Below are positions 52,925 to 63,366 of a stretch of DNA of 64,000 nt, one piece after another. Position numbers and translations under genes: made by a program. How positions within the stretch are numbered: position 1 is the stretch's first letter; every line of letters starts with the position of its first letter. The notes below the pieces were generated by a model. That model was not told the origin of the DNA. It ran no database searches and saw only the letters and a list, made by a program, of their open reading frames with translations. Origin of the DNA: Hirsutella rhossiliensis (lineage: Eukaryota > Ascomycota > Sordariomycetes > Hypocreales > Ophiocordycipitaceae); contig NW_025408674.1 in the NCBI RefSeq assembly GCF_020360975.1, forward strand, positions 1,054,001 to 1,118,000. The letters are read 5' to 3'.

Positions 52925-53540
52925 AGACGACAGTACGGAGTAGTTAATCAAGCATCCTTCTAAATACTGCGCTGTGGCGCTCCTTCACCTAGTTGTCCCG
53001 CCAAAATGGATTGTTCAGCCGTAGGCTGACTTAACATTAATCGAGGAAGTTTTCCCCAAATATGAGGGTTTGCCTTGAGGAACGAAAGGCCTTGCCTTGC
53101 CTTGAGGAACGAAAGGACTTCATTAGCGCGCGGGGAAAAAAGGCCCCAGACTGCTTCACCCCCACATCCTCCGCCTCTGATTGGCTGATTTATTTCCTCT
53201 TTCGGAATAAAAGATCCCGTGTGATTGGTCGCCGACCCTTCCGTCCCTCCCTCATCATTGGTCGCTGCCGCCTTCTCTTGCCCCTCTCATGCCTTGCCCT
53301 GTTTCCCCCCCGTTTATACTCCTGTTTACCCCCTTGCCAATGCCAATGCCAACCTTTTTCCTTTCGTCCGCCGGTTTTCTTATTGTGTCTAAAACTTGCG
53401 TCTTTTGTCTTTGCCCTTTTCGTTCATGCCTTTCTAGCGGGTTCTTCCTTCAAGTCTAAAAGTCGCCCCTCGTTGATCGCTGCTGCCCAGTGCCCTTGTC
53501 TTCTTGCCCGCCGGCGCGCTCCTCCGTCTTCTCCCCCTCG
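52925..53540. other. Helitron downstream end region, no gene
   Basis: Two copies of GCCTTGAGGAACGAAAGG (53072-53089 and 53099-53116), each able to form a short GCCTT/AAGGC hairpin, then CATTAGCGCGCGGGGAAA and GTGATTGGTCGCCGA. The same motifs recur at 63902-64000. This is where the 3' end of the minus-strand Helitron should lie (a hairpin shortly before a CTRR end), but I could not fix the terminus. 53260-53540 is C/T-rich. Confidence 0.5.
53072..53235. repeat. Direct repeat with 63902-64000
   Basis: CATTAGCGCGCGGGG, AAGATCCC.TGTGATTGGTCGCCGA and GCCTTGAGGAACGAAAGGCC occur in both places and in the same orientation. The GCCTTGAGG motif is placed before the block here and after it at 64 kb. 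Confidence 0.8.
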
Positions 53541-56500
53541 TCACCTCACCCTGACAACTCTCCTTGACTCTTCAGCGTCGCCATCCGACCGACGCAAAGC
53601 TTCCTCGACAGTCCTCTCGCTTAGCACCTCCAGCCTGGCCTGCGCGGCGGTCATCTCTTCGGGGACTCGGTTGCCCACCAAGTCTCTCTCCGCACCTTGG
53701 ACACGAGCGTGATGCCGTCTAGCGTTCGACAGCGCGATAGCTGCACATATAAGCTGTACGGGTCGCATTGCGAGGGCACGGCCCTTCCATCGACTTTCGT
53801 CTTCCGTGTCCCCGCAGCTCCAGGGCCACGCGCTCTGGCGTTCTGCCCTGCACCTTGTAGTCCGTGCAGGCGAAGGCTGCTGCGCACGGCAATCCCTTCC
53901 GGCTGACGTCGTTCTGCTGCCACGGCCGCTTTCGTTGGCAGTGTATCCTGACGCTCATCGGCGTTAACAAGATCGTGCCCGGCGGCATCCCGACGAAGTG
54001 GAGGTCCTTTGTCGTCGCCGATTCCAGTAATATCCCCGCCGGCGGCCCGAAGTGGATCGTCATGTCGGACGAGATTCGATGCCCTGGGGACGCCTTGTCG
54101 ACAATGACCTCCACCGCCGAGTAGCCGGCGCCGTTCACCAGCTTCAGCCCCTGATGGGTGTTGTGGTTCACGACGACCGGCATCCCGGCCACGAACATGA
54201 AGACGGCCGGCACGGGGATCGCGCTATCGTCGCCTTGATTGAGTACCATGATCGCTTCTTCCTCGGTCGGCAGGCCCTCCTTCCACTTGTGCTCGGAGAT
54301 GAAGATGCGCATCGTCGACCGCTGCTGGACCCGGAACGCCAAGCTTGCCTCCATGTTTAGGTTCCACCGATTCCTGTTCAGCGGCGTCACCACGGTGATG
54401 CCAGTCTCCCAAGGGATCCGCCTGCCCTCGCGGTAGCACCTTGAGTTGAGGAGGTCCAGATCCGTGCGGTCCTGCACACCCTGCCGGATCCGCTTCAGCA
54501 GCCCCTGCAATTCCGGATCACCGGCGGCGCGCATTTGCTCGTTCAACATGACGACCGTCGTGAATCTCTTCCACAGCGCGTGCGCTTTGTCGTGCTGGTG
54601 CCGCTGCTCGGCCTTGAACGAGTTGTCTACGTCCCACGAGATGGCCGCGCTCGGCAGGACGATCGACCTCTCTTGGACCGGCCGGAACTGCTGAAAGTCT
54701 CCGCAGAAGAGGACGATGGGGATCCCCGAAATCTTTCTGCGATCCGCGAAGCCGACAGAGTCGCTCGTTTATGGCGTGCAGCGTCCGCGCTCGAGCATGC
54801 TCACCTCGTCGATGACAAGCACGTCCTTCTCCTGCCAGTCCATCCGAGACTGGCCGTGGATGAACCGCTCCGCCCGTTTTGTCAGCCGCACCCCGTCAAG
54901 GTCCTTGGCTGTGTTCGCGCCGCCCGCCCCTTGGTCTTTAGTGAACCCGCAGGCGGAGTGGATCGTGATGCCGTTGATCTGCGCCGCGGCAGTCCCTGAC
55001 GTCGCCGTGATCAGCAGACGATTCGAAAGGCTCTTCCCACTGAACAGCTCGACGAGTGCCCCAATGATCCGCGACTTGCCGGTGCCCCCCTCGCCGCCGA
55101 CGAACTGGCAGAGCTGGCCGGCATCGCCCTATTCGTTTGTCGCATCAAATCGAGCTGGCGGCATATTATTAGGAAAGCGATCGACTGCCTCTTGTTCAGC
55201 GTTAGCCGTGTTGACAACTCCTTGCCCGCCGCGAAGAAGGAGGTCGATGGGCCAAGCTGGACGCGCATTCCCGCTTCTGCGTCGCTAGCCGTCTCGTCGG
55301 AGTCGGCTGTCGTCATTTCGACGTCGTCCTCCCGAAGCCGGTCATCACCCTCCGCAACGCAGCTCGGCGATCGCTTTCCCGGACTGCGACTGTGGTTTGT
55401 ACGCCTTGGATCATTCTCTCCTTTCCTCGACGCACTTATCTGCTGCGACTTGATAGCCTTGACCTGATCCTGCGGCGGTAGTGCGGCCCCGGAAAATACC
55501 CGCCCTGGCATGCTTATGCACCTCAACCCTTGTTCGGGAATCGCGATGGCCTCGAGCTCGGCCGTTGAGCAGAGCGCCGATTGCTGGAATCGACAGAGCT
55601 GCCGCATCATTGCCATGAGCTCCGGCGACTTGGCCGTCACCTGATTCGTGCCCACTGCGCCTCGGACGACGTCGATCAGGCGCGTTGCGTCTCCGATGTT
55701 GTTGGACCGATACGTCGCTGCAAATTCTGCGCCCGCCTCGCCTGTCTCGCCCTCCTCGACGTGGGCGACCGTGGAATCGCCATCGCCGGATGAGGCCGCC
55801 CATTGCTTGGCGTCGCGCTTTGCGTCTTCGGCTGATCGTCGAAGCAGCTGCACGTTGTCGACGAGACATGATATTCTCGGGCCAGCGCCTCTCGCGCCCG
55901 CTCCCAGATGCTATTGATCTCACCTGTTTCTTCGCACAGAAAGGACTCCACGGCACAAATAGCGCAAGATGCTGCACGGCTGCCCTTTAAGGGGAGGGGA
56001 GGTTAGCCACTCTGATGATGCCTGCCGGCAGGGCGGTTGCTATACACACCTCCGGTGGCACGACTCCTCGTCGTCGTTGTGGCCGAAGTCCTTGCTCAGG
56101 TAGCCATCGAGGCAGACGGTAGCATGCTTGCCCGGCCGCCTGAGCACCTGGACCCAGCGTCTCCCTGGCGCCCATCCATCCTCGAAGGGCACCTCCCCCC
56201 AGGCCGCACAGCTCTCATCCTTACTGGTGCGTTTTAGTCTAACGACCGATATGTAGTCGTATAAGCATAGCCCTCGCAGGAGCTCTCCCCGGTGCTGGTA
56301 CGCCTCAACGTGGGAGATCCTCAGGCCTGCTTCTTCGACAACGACCGACTCATCCAGAGTATCATCTATGGCCGCCGCGCCACTTGCTCGTCGGAGATAC
56401 GGCCACCGTCGAAAGACTTCCCAGTACAGCAGAGATGTGTTCAGGTACGCCCAGGCGCTGCTGTTGGTGAACTCGGCCGGATATCCAAGAAGATGAGCGA

Positions 56501-59402
56501 CGACCTCGACCTGAGATAGCGGACGCTCCGTGAACACACGATTCGCCACCCTCATCAAGAACTGTCGCGTCCTGTTCCCTTGGCGGCGTCATCGCCAACA
56601 GCACCTCCACCGTCGTCCTGTCCTCCGTTGGCCGTGCCGTCACCCGTTGAGGCGGCCAGGAGATCGGCCGCGGCCGCCACACGCTTCCACACCGGGTCCT
56701 CCACCTTCGTCGCGTAGTTCGTGACATAATACATAAGGGCCATGGTCTTGCGCTGCGTCGCAATGAAGGAAATGTCGTGGTTGTGCCGGAGCCCAACAGC
56801 GATAGCCTTGTTCCATCGATTGACCATGCTGTGAGTCCTCCGGATCTGCAACACCCCGTCTGCCGTGATGGCGGTCTTGTCGACCAACCTCCATGGAGAC
56901 TTAAACCGGCATAGATTCCCTTTCCGCGCTCCTTTGCCCAGGAATACTTGACACAGGTCGGGCTATGCGTGTGAACCTGTGTAGCGCCGGCACAGAAGTT
57001 GGCCTCCTCGTCAAATGCGGCCGAAAACTGCTCGGTGTTGTCCAGCAGGGAGAAATATCGGACGTCACAGATCGCTCCGCTTGCACGGCGCAGAACCCTT
57101 CCTGATCCAGATCCTATCTTGCACGTCAGCCTGGCCCCGTTTGTCCATCGGACGAGCAATTCAGGTTCTCAGTGACACGTCTTAGCTATTCTTACCTCGG
57201 AGAAGACACTATCGACGTATCGTATGATTCGCTCGCGATACGCCGCCTGATCCTCCCCGTGGATGTCGGCAAGCATCGAGCTGAGATGCGCGTTTCCGTG
57301 CAACCAGAGCAAGCCGTGAACATGAAGCGCCCTCGTTCGTTGGTCTCCACAGCGCCATAGTACTTGCCGATGCGCCCGAATACCGACTCTTCTCCGACCT
57401 TCACGTAATGATCGAAGAACAGCTTCATCTCCCGGTGGAAGAATACGGCGGCGCTCATCGGATCGGACATGGCCAGCCTTGTCCGCTTGTACGCACTCCC
57501 AAGGCCTTCTAGGAACTCCTCGGCCGCGCCGGGATCGCGTGTCCGATATGCCGCCAGTCGCAGCTTCACCGGGTTCGTAATGTCGTTTGGGTTGATGGTG
57601 AACCAGATGGCCGGAACGCCGTAGCCAACGATGAGCGACTGGATTTTCCGCCGCATATTGAGCCGAACCTCTCTCGACATGGGTTGCCGGTGGCCGTACA
57701 GCGAGAGGCTCCTGAGAAGCTCCTTCACGCCCTCATCGGTCGTCTTGCCCGAGCTCTCCAACTCGACCCTCGCCGCCGCTAACCTTTGCGCGGTCATCGA
57801 GCGGGCAACGCGCTCGACCTTGCCGAAGTCCTTCCTCGCCACACTCAGCATGCTGACGCGGCGGTTCCTCGACCGCACCCCCATGTTGAAGACGAGAAAT
57901 GCAAATATGTGGTGCAACGCAAACCGGCCACCATGGCGCCGGAGCACGATGTCGGCCCAAATCCGGAGGTTCAAGCTTCGGGAGGATACGATGTCTCCCG
58001 CTGCCGCCCCTGCCTCAGCAGCTCTACCGGTGCCTCGCAAGTTGGTAAGGGCCTTCCCCGCCTCGGCTATGGCCTCTTCGGCCAGCCTTGGTCCCCCAAC
58101 GCCAAATGGGAACAGGGTCGGGAACGTTCTGGCGAAGAAGGACGTCTCAAAGGAGTCGGCAAACTCATCCCCCCGCGAGACTCGAATGTATGGCTCACTG
58201 CCATCGTCGCCACGCCCTCGACCCCCCCCCACCGAGGATCCGACCCACGTTCTCGGGCCCGCGCGGCCGTCGTCGGCACCTGCGCCAACAGCGTCACAGG
58301 CAAACCGCAGCTTCTCGACATCCGCCACGTCTGGCGGTCCGTCCAGCCAAACATGCCGGAAGACGTCACCTCGTTGATTGGTCGAACGTTCTGATCGGGG
58401 CTAGCACCAACTCCATCACGACCCGCGCCTTCTTCGTTGGGCCCGTGCCCTTCAGCCTCGCCTCCCGTTTCCTGCCTTTGGTTGAGCAGAGCGAAGAGTT
58501 CCTCGATCTCCACCGACCCCTCGTCGTCCATGGCGCGCTCCGTGGGCGGCACAACGTGCGCCGTCCGCGTTTTCTCCCATGCGGACGGCTCGTTCCGCTC
58601 CATGCGATCATACACCAAGGCCGGCACCCCGTCTATCGGGTCTCCCCAACTCTCCATCTCCGCCACGTCGATCTCGATCTCGGCGTAGTGGGGGTTGCTC
58701 CTCTTCAGCCAAACAAGAGCCCTCTCGACGACCCGCCGCCTCACCGACAAGAGACTCGACAGGTCGCTCGGTGCCGGCTTCTCCACGCCCTGCCACGAAA
58801 CGTGGATCTCGTCCAGTGCTTGCAAAGGGGTGCGGGAGCACCTGGTCGCCAGCTCCTGCACGTTGTTGGGAAACACTGTGATGTGGCCCTGACGTGCCTC
58901 GGATACCTCACGGCCTGCCTCTGCCCGCCCGGAATGCTATATCTCGTGACAAACCCATAGCAGGAGTTGAGCGAGACGAGCTTCTCTTCGACCAGCGTGA
59001 GTCCCTTGAGCTCGTCAGGGAACATGTGCTCACAGCCAAGGCGAGTGTGAAGATGGACCGCCGGCGACAGACTCCCGCGCGCCAGGCATCGGGCACACTC
59101 CGCACACACCGACACGGGCTCGCCTTCGGGAAAGCAGCTCCGGCATGAAAATGGTGAGCGGCCGCCCTCTGGCACGCAGCTTGACAGCCATTGATCCCAT
59201 CTGATCTCCTCAGCTCTTTTCTCGTACGCTTGCGGTAGCACATCATGCAGGTCCGTATCGGCAACGTGCTCGCATCGTGGAACGCCTGATAAAAATCCCG
59301 CACCGTCGACACCTTCCTGTCGTGCGGTATTGGCGTACACCACGTCTGATCGTTAGACAGCCTCTCCTTCATGGCGAAGTCTTCCTCCAAAAAACGCAGC
59401 AC
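53541..59402 (-). pseudogene. Helitron Rep-helicase
   Basis: Minus-strand order: RLSNDQTWCTPIPHDRKVS and TLPIRTCMMCYRKRTRKELR (59380-59220); a Cys-rich segment CFPEGEPVSVCAECARCLAR, NSCYGFVTRYSIPGGQRQ and IHVSWQGVEKPAPSDLSSLL (DUF6570-type); the Helitron_like_N Rep domain TFPTLFPFGVGGPRL, GVPAIWFTINPNDITNPVKL; the HUH motif LHVHGLLWLHGN (about 57310-57335, just after a one-base slip); FCAGATQVHTHSPTCVKYSW; and MALMYYVTNYATKVEDP (about 56705-56755) with candidate catalytic tyrosines. A Pif1-type helicase follows: LTLNKRQSIAFLI, Walker A GGEGGTGKSRII (about 55075-55110), Walker B DVLVIDEVSML (about 54810), FCGDFQQFRPV, and C-terminal CTDYKVQGRTPERVALEL and LYVQLSRCRTLDGITL. It nicks DNA and unwinds it for rolling-circle transposition. 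Numerous single-base slips and a stop near 54780 inactivate it as read. Confidence 0.9.
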
Positions 59403-59755
59403 ACTCGCCAGGTCTTCGGCCCGCAGCTCCCGACTCCTCTGCCTTCCGATTCCACTCCGAATCTGTTTTCTCGGGCGCTCGTCCGGACCAGGAAGACGTT
59501 TTCTCTTCTCCCGCCTCCGGGGCCGCCTCCGGGCCCCTCCGATCCATGATTTCTTCTCTCCGTGGCTGATTCGCTTCTTCGCAAGCTGTCGGATGCGGCA
59601 GCTTTGGCGACGACTGCCCGACTACGTGCGCATCCTGACACGCCATCCGGCCCTTTGCACTGGACAGGCACCGGGCCGTGCTGGCGAACGTTTTCCACGC
59701 CCGACCTTGACCTCAGTCCTTGCCCTTTCAGCACTCTCCTCGTTCTTGCTGCCGA

Positions 59756-60790
59756 TCAAACTGCACGGGCTCCCCAGCCGCCACCCGCGATGAGCCGCCC
59801 ACCTCCCTTTGCTGCAGCCTCCGCCCGCTCAGCGAAGCGTCCGCTGGCTCTGCCGCGGCGTCGCCCACCCCCACAGGAGACGGCCCCGGATGCTGCGCCG
59901 TACCTGCTGCGTTGGAGACACCCTGCGGCCTGGTACTCCTTTACCCGCCAACTCCGTCCCCGACGGCGCTTGGGCAAACCAGACGCAATCGCTGCTGCTA
60001 ATTGCCCGTTTTCTCTTAAGTTGTCGAATACCGGTTCCCTAGGCTGGATGGATCGAAGCTTCGGTACCTCCTTCGAATGAACACTCGGGACATCGCCCGC
60101 CGCCGCCGTAACACGTTGCTCCTCATCTTCAGGATCTCCCTCCTGAGGCAGAAAGTGCCGATGAGGGAGCGGACGATCAGAGTCCGCTACCCCCATATCT
60201 CCACGTTCCCTAGGCAACAGGGGCCTCGGAAGCTGACCCGGTGACTGATGTTGCGCGGAACTTCCGCTGCTAACCATATTATGGAACTTCCGTGCTCTGT
60301 TTGACCGCAAACCGCCTCGCGGCGGTCTTCTCGGCAACGACCTCGCAATTGCTTCTGCGTGCTGTCTCCATGCGGTGTCTTCAACCACAGGTTTCCTAGG
60401 CTGAATCGGCCGGAACGTTGATGCCGCATTCGCCCGTGATTCGTATCTTCGTAACCGTCCCAGGCTCTCCCCCCGTGCTCTGCGGCCCCTCTCAGAAGCT
60501 GCCACCACATCTACACCGGCTCCTGTCGCACCATCTCCGAGCCCCGAACCCGACCCGCTCACGTTCTCACCCTCTTCTCCATCCCCGACTGACAACGAAC
60601 AGGCTTCAGGGTGAGCAACCGCCTCGCTTAACTTCACTGCAGGACTGTCCGCCATGCTGCTGCCTCCTCGACGTCGACTGCCGTAAATTGGCAACAGGCT
60701 ATAAAGCTTTGGCTCCGGAGCACCTCCACTTGGACAGTCTCGCTTGTTGACGACGCTACTTCTCCCGAATGGGAAGCTCCTAACCATCAC
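59756..60790 (-). CDS. N-terminal extension of Helitron protein with two ~50-residue repeats
   Basis: A 344-codon open frame, ATG at 60788-60790 (MMVRSFPFGRSSVVNKRD). It lies directly upstream of the Rep-helicase in the same direction and most likely is its N-terminus, linked by 59734-59403 in shifted frames. Two repeats are visible: residues about 126-172 (RPIQPRKPVVEDTAWRQH, AEAIARSLPRRPPRGG) and about 245-290 (RSIQPREPVFDNLRENGQ, AAAIASGLPKRRRGRS). The core is [IL]-x-x-I-Q-P-R-x-P-V, a short helix with A-I-A-x-x-L-P, then a basic run. The rest is Ser/Gly-rich and likely disordered. The last about 60 residues, Arg/Gly-rich, may be out of frame. I know no named domain for the repeat; DNA or chromatin contact through the basic run is only a guess. 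Confidence 0.55.
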   Translation of the reverse strand: MMVRSFPFGRSSVVNKRDCPSGGAPEPKLYSLLPIYGSRRRGGSSMADSPAVKLSEAVAHPEACSLSVGDGEEGENVSGSGSGLGDGATGAGVDVVAASERGRRARGESLGRLRRYESRANAASTFRPIQPRKPVVEDTAWRQHAEAIARSLPRRPPRGGLRSNRARKFHNMVSSGSSAQHQSPGQLPRPLLPRERGDMGVADSDRPLPHRHFLPQEGDPEDEEQRVTAAAGDVPSVHSKEVPKLRSIQPREPVFDNLRENGQLAAAIASGLPKRRRGRSWRVKEYQAAGCLQRSRYGAASGAVSCGGGRRRGRASGRFAERAEAAAKGGGRLIAGGGWGARAV

Positions 60791-61185
60791 TTCCTCATGG
60801 CCGTGGCGTTTCTTCCTTATAGCTTCCTATAAAATGCTTCCCTATGGTACCGAGGCGATGCAATACTACCTCTATATTCCCCGTTACCATGCCTATCTAT
60901 GTGCGTCCACCGTCCCGGCCTCGCCTGGTCTCCACGTGCGACCTGCTACCCCGGCTTTGCCAAAGCGACCCTTCCATCGCCGTGCTCTCTTTGCGCACTC
61001 CAGCGAATCCTGGCCACTGCCGACCTCCGGCACATGGAGATGGCCGCGACAACCGCCTGCCGCACACTTCAAACCATACTCTTCAGCCCTTCCAACACCA
61101 TCCTACCAACCTTGCGCATCAGTTCACCATCAATACCCGCCAATCCGCCTCGTCGAGCAACAGCCACAAGGCTGCCGGCGATAAC
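60791..61185. other. Divergent promoter interval
   Basis: 395 bp between the minus-strand Helitron protein start (60790) and the plus-strand copy B start (61186). No third gene is seen. TATAAAATGC lies at about 60828, close to the Helitron start, and C-rich tracts follow. A shared regulatory region is plausible. Confidence 0.4.
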
Positions 61186-61800
61186 ATGTCCATGACGTCC
61201 CTCATGCAGCCGGACTACCCTTCTAGATTTGCTCCCTCGCCAGCACCAATGTCGCATCAACGGCCTTAATGCTAAAGCGATAGCCAGGACCCCCCTGCCT
61301 GTCCTCTTGTAGTCGCTAGCCACCGGAGTCTCGACTTGCAAACCCTCTTGGAAAGTTCTCGTGACCAACTCGCATCCTCCTCCTCAGGTCGACCCATATA
61401 TCCGACTTCACCGTGTCCCAATAGTAGACTCGACACGGTCGGCACCCGCCTCGCTCAGCCGCACGCAATGCCCATCCAACTACCGACGACCGTCAAAAGG
61501 AGTCCTGCAATACTACCATAACCTCTTTCTTTCCTTCACTCATTCGTTATTGCCCCTTTGCTATCTACTCCATGCAACGATGACACCGAAGGGGACTACT
61601 GGACTTTCTTTCTCCGCAGTCTTACCCACACTAACCTTACCGTTCGCCGACCTCCAACTTCTCGCAACATAGCCATCACCCCTACTCAACTTCCAACCCC
61701 CGGCTCCCTACTTCACTCACGACCACAGAACCAGATGGTCGAGACTGCTCGAGAACCTCGCCAGCTCATTCCCGCATACCCCCGCTTCTGATCTATCACC
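61186..61800 (+). pseudogene. Unrecognised gene family, copy B (degraded)
   Basis: Begins with MSMTSLMQPDYPSRFA at 61186, equivalent to MSVMLFVQTDCPARFA of copy A and MSMMAFVQPGCPSRFA of copy C. After a slip it gives RINGLNAKAIARTPLPVL, matching RIKGLNAEAMARVLLPPP, then decays with stops. The remainder to 61800 is a weak, C-rich echo of exon 1. No exon 2 equivalent was found before copy C begins, so B and C look like a tandem duplication in which B has decayed. Confidence 0.55.
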
Positions 61801-62030
61801 TAGGTAGCATTCACTGACTCTCAAGTCTCCCGACCCGAGCCACGAGCCCTCTTTCGAGCAGCAAGAAAACCTGCTTTATAGGATGCCTACCTCTACTCTG
61901 CCTAACCCTCCTTTACACTTCCACGGTGACCACATCTGCCATGTTCTCACGATGTCGGCCTCCCAGCTCAACGTCGATACCTCGTCCTCCCGCGGCAACC
62001 TCTTGACAGCCAGAAAATGCTGGCGCCGAC

Positions 62031-63366
62031 ATGTCCATGATGGCCTTTGTCCAGCCCGGCTGCCCGTCTAGGTTCGCCTACCAGAATGAGCATCGTGTCA
62101 AAGGGCTCAACGCAGAAACCCTAGCGAGGGTCTTCCTTCCAACGCCCTCATGGCTGTCGACTCCAGAGTATGCAGCAATCCGGTCAGATCCTGACAATCC
62201 ATCGACCTGCATCTTCTTGAGCCTTAATATTTCCATATACAACCAACAGATAATCCCCTCGGAATGGACCGAGCAGTGGTTCTTTATGGTCGGCCGTGTT
62301 CATCCCTTTGCCCTGACGTGGGAAATCGAGCGACGTGATAGCTTCGAGTCGGAGGATGACAACATTACAGAATACACCATCCCGGCTCTCATCGTCCGCG
62401 ACCACAGCTACCAGCCGTAGGTGTATGCTCCAGACCTCCGTCACCACTACCATCTCTGACGATGGCCACAGAGTCATCCCTCGCACCCTCGGCTCGGCGG
62501 ATGCCTTCCCAGCGATACAACCCATTGTCTCCTTCACGGGACCTGTCATCGGTTCCGGCCGCGACCTTCTGCATGGAAACTCGGCTGCGGCCCTTGACGA
62601 CACCCAGCTGAGCTGTTGCGGCTTTGTCCAGCTCTCGACCTTTATCTGTCCTGGGATTCCGGGCAAACACCCTTCAAGGGCTTTCATCCCTTTCAACTTT
62701 TCGTCATCTTCCCCATTCACGCCAATCCTTGGACCTCCCTATGCAAGAAGATGACCGAGAGGCGCGATAGCCAGTTCCAGCCGAACGCTCTCCTCACCTG
62801 CACGGGCAAAATCGCCGGCTTACTCGATCACCAGATCATGACACATGCCCCGGCCTTCGAGCAAGACTATATCTTCATCGTCGTCCCCGATACATGGACT
62901 TTCCTTGACAGGGCCATGTCCAACCAGGCTTCTGCGACACAGCTACTGCCGACGACACCCAAGGGCTCAGTCGGCAACCCTCGGACTATAGCGATGCGTT
63001 GGCCAGGTTTACCTCTACCAAAAACGCAATGCCGCCCCAAGCGGCGCCTCCCCACGCCGCCTGCATCTAGGTCAGTCGATCCTTATGATGACATCAAAGC
63101 GGTCATTGCCCGATCCCGACCAAACCCCAACCAAGAGACCGCGACTTTCTCCAGAAATTTCCACCATAGTCGCCGCCTGTGATAGTCGAGGCCCCGCCAA
63201 ATCCGACACTTCCTCCCTTCTGTCCCACGAAGACCCCGGAGACTCAGAGACGGACACCGAGCCAGTCAATCACCCAGCCACATCCGCCTCTGGCCCTATC
63301 AGACCTCCGGCGTCAATCTCTTCCCGACCGCACCGCGCCCGACATCCGCCCAAGAATATTCTGTAA
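62031..63366 (+). pseudogene. Unrecognised two-exon gene family, copy C
   Basis: Exon 1 is intact from the ATG at 62031: PSRFAYQNEHRVKGLNAETL, CIFLSLNISIYNQQIIPSEW, TEQWFFMVGRVHP, ending PALIVRDHSYQP at the donor CC-GTAGGT (about 62418). An in-frame ATG at 61953 may be the older start, lost by a slip. Exon 2 contains PIVSFTGPVIGSGRDLL and CCGFVQLSTFICPG, then slips one base near 62660 into PFKGFHPFQLFVIFPIHANP, LTCTGKIAGLLDHQIM and DYIFIVVPDTWTFLD. Further slips near 62985 and 63070 precede TPTKRPRLSPE and RPHRARHPPK, ending at 63366. The protein parallels copy A along its whole length. Over the 33-codon PFKGFHPF block the two copies differ at about 10 synonymous and about 5 replacement codons. 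That pattern indicates past selection on the protein. Confidence 0.62.

Noticed and set aside
54052..59000. Several plus-strand frames of 100-290 codons across the Helitron
   Set aside because: The DNA is GC-rich and the minus strand carries a continuous helicase/Rep homology in order. The plus frames are Pro/Arg/Ser-rich shadows.
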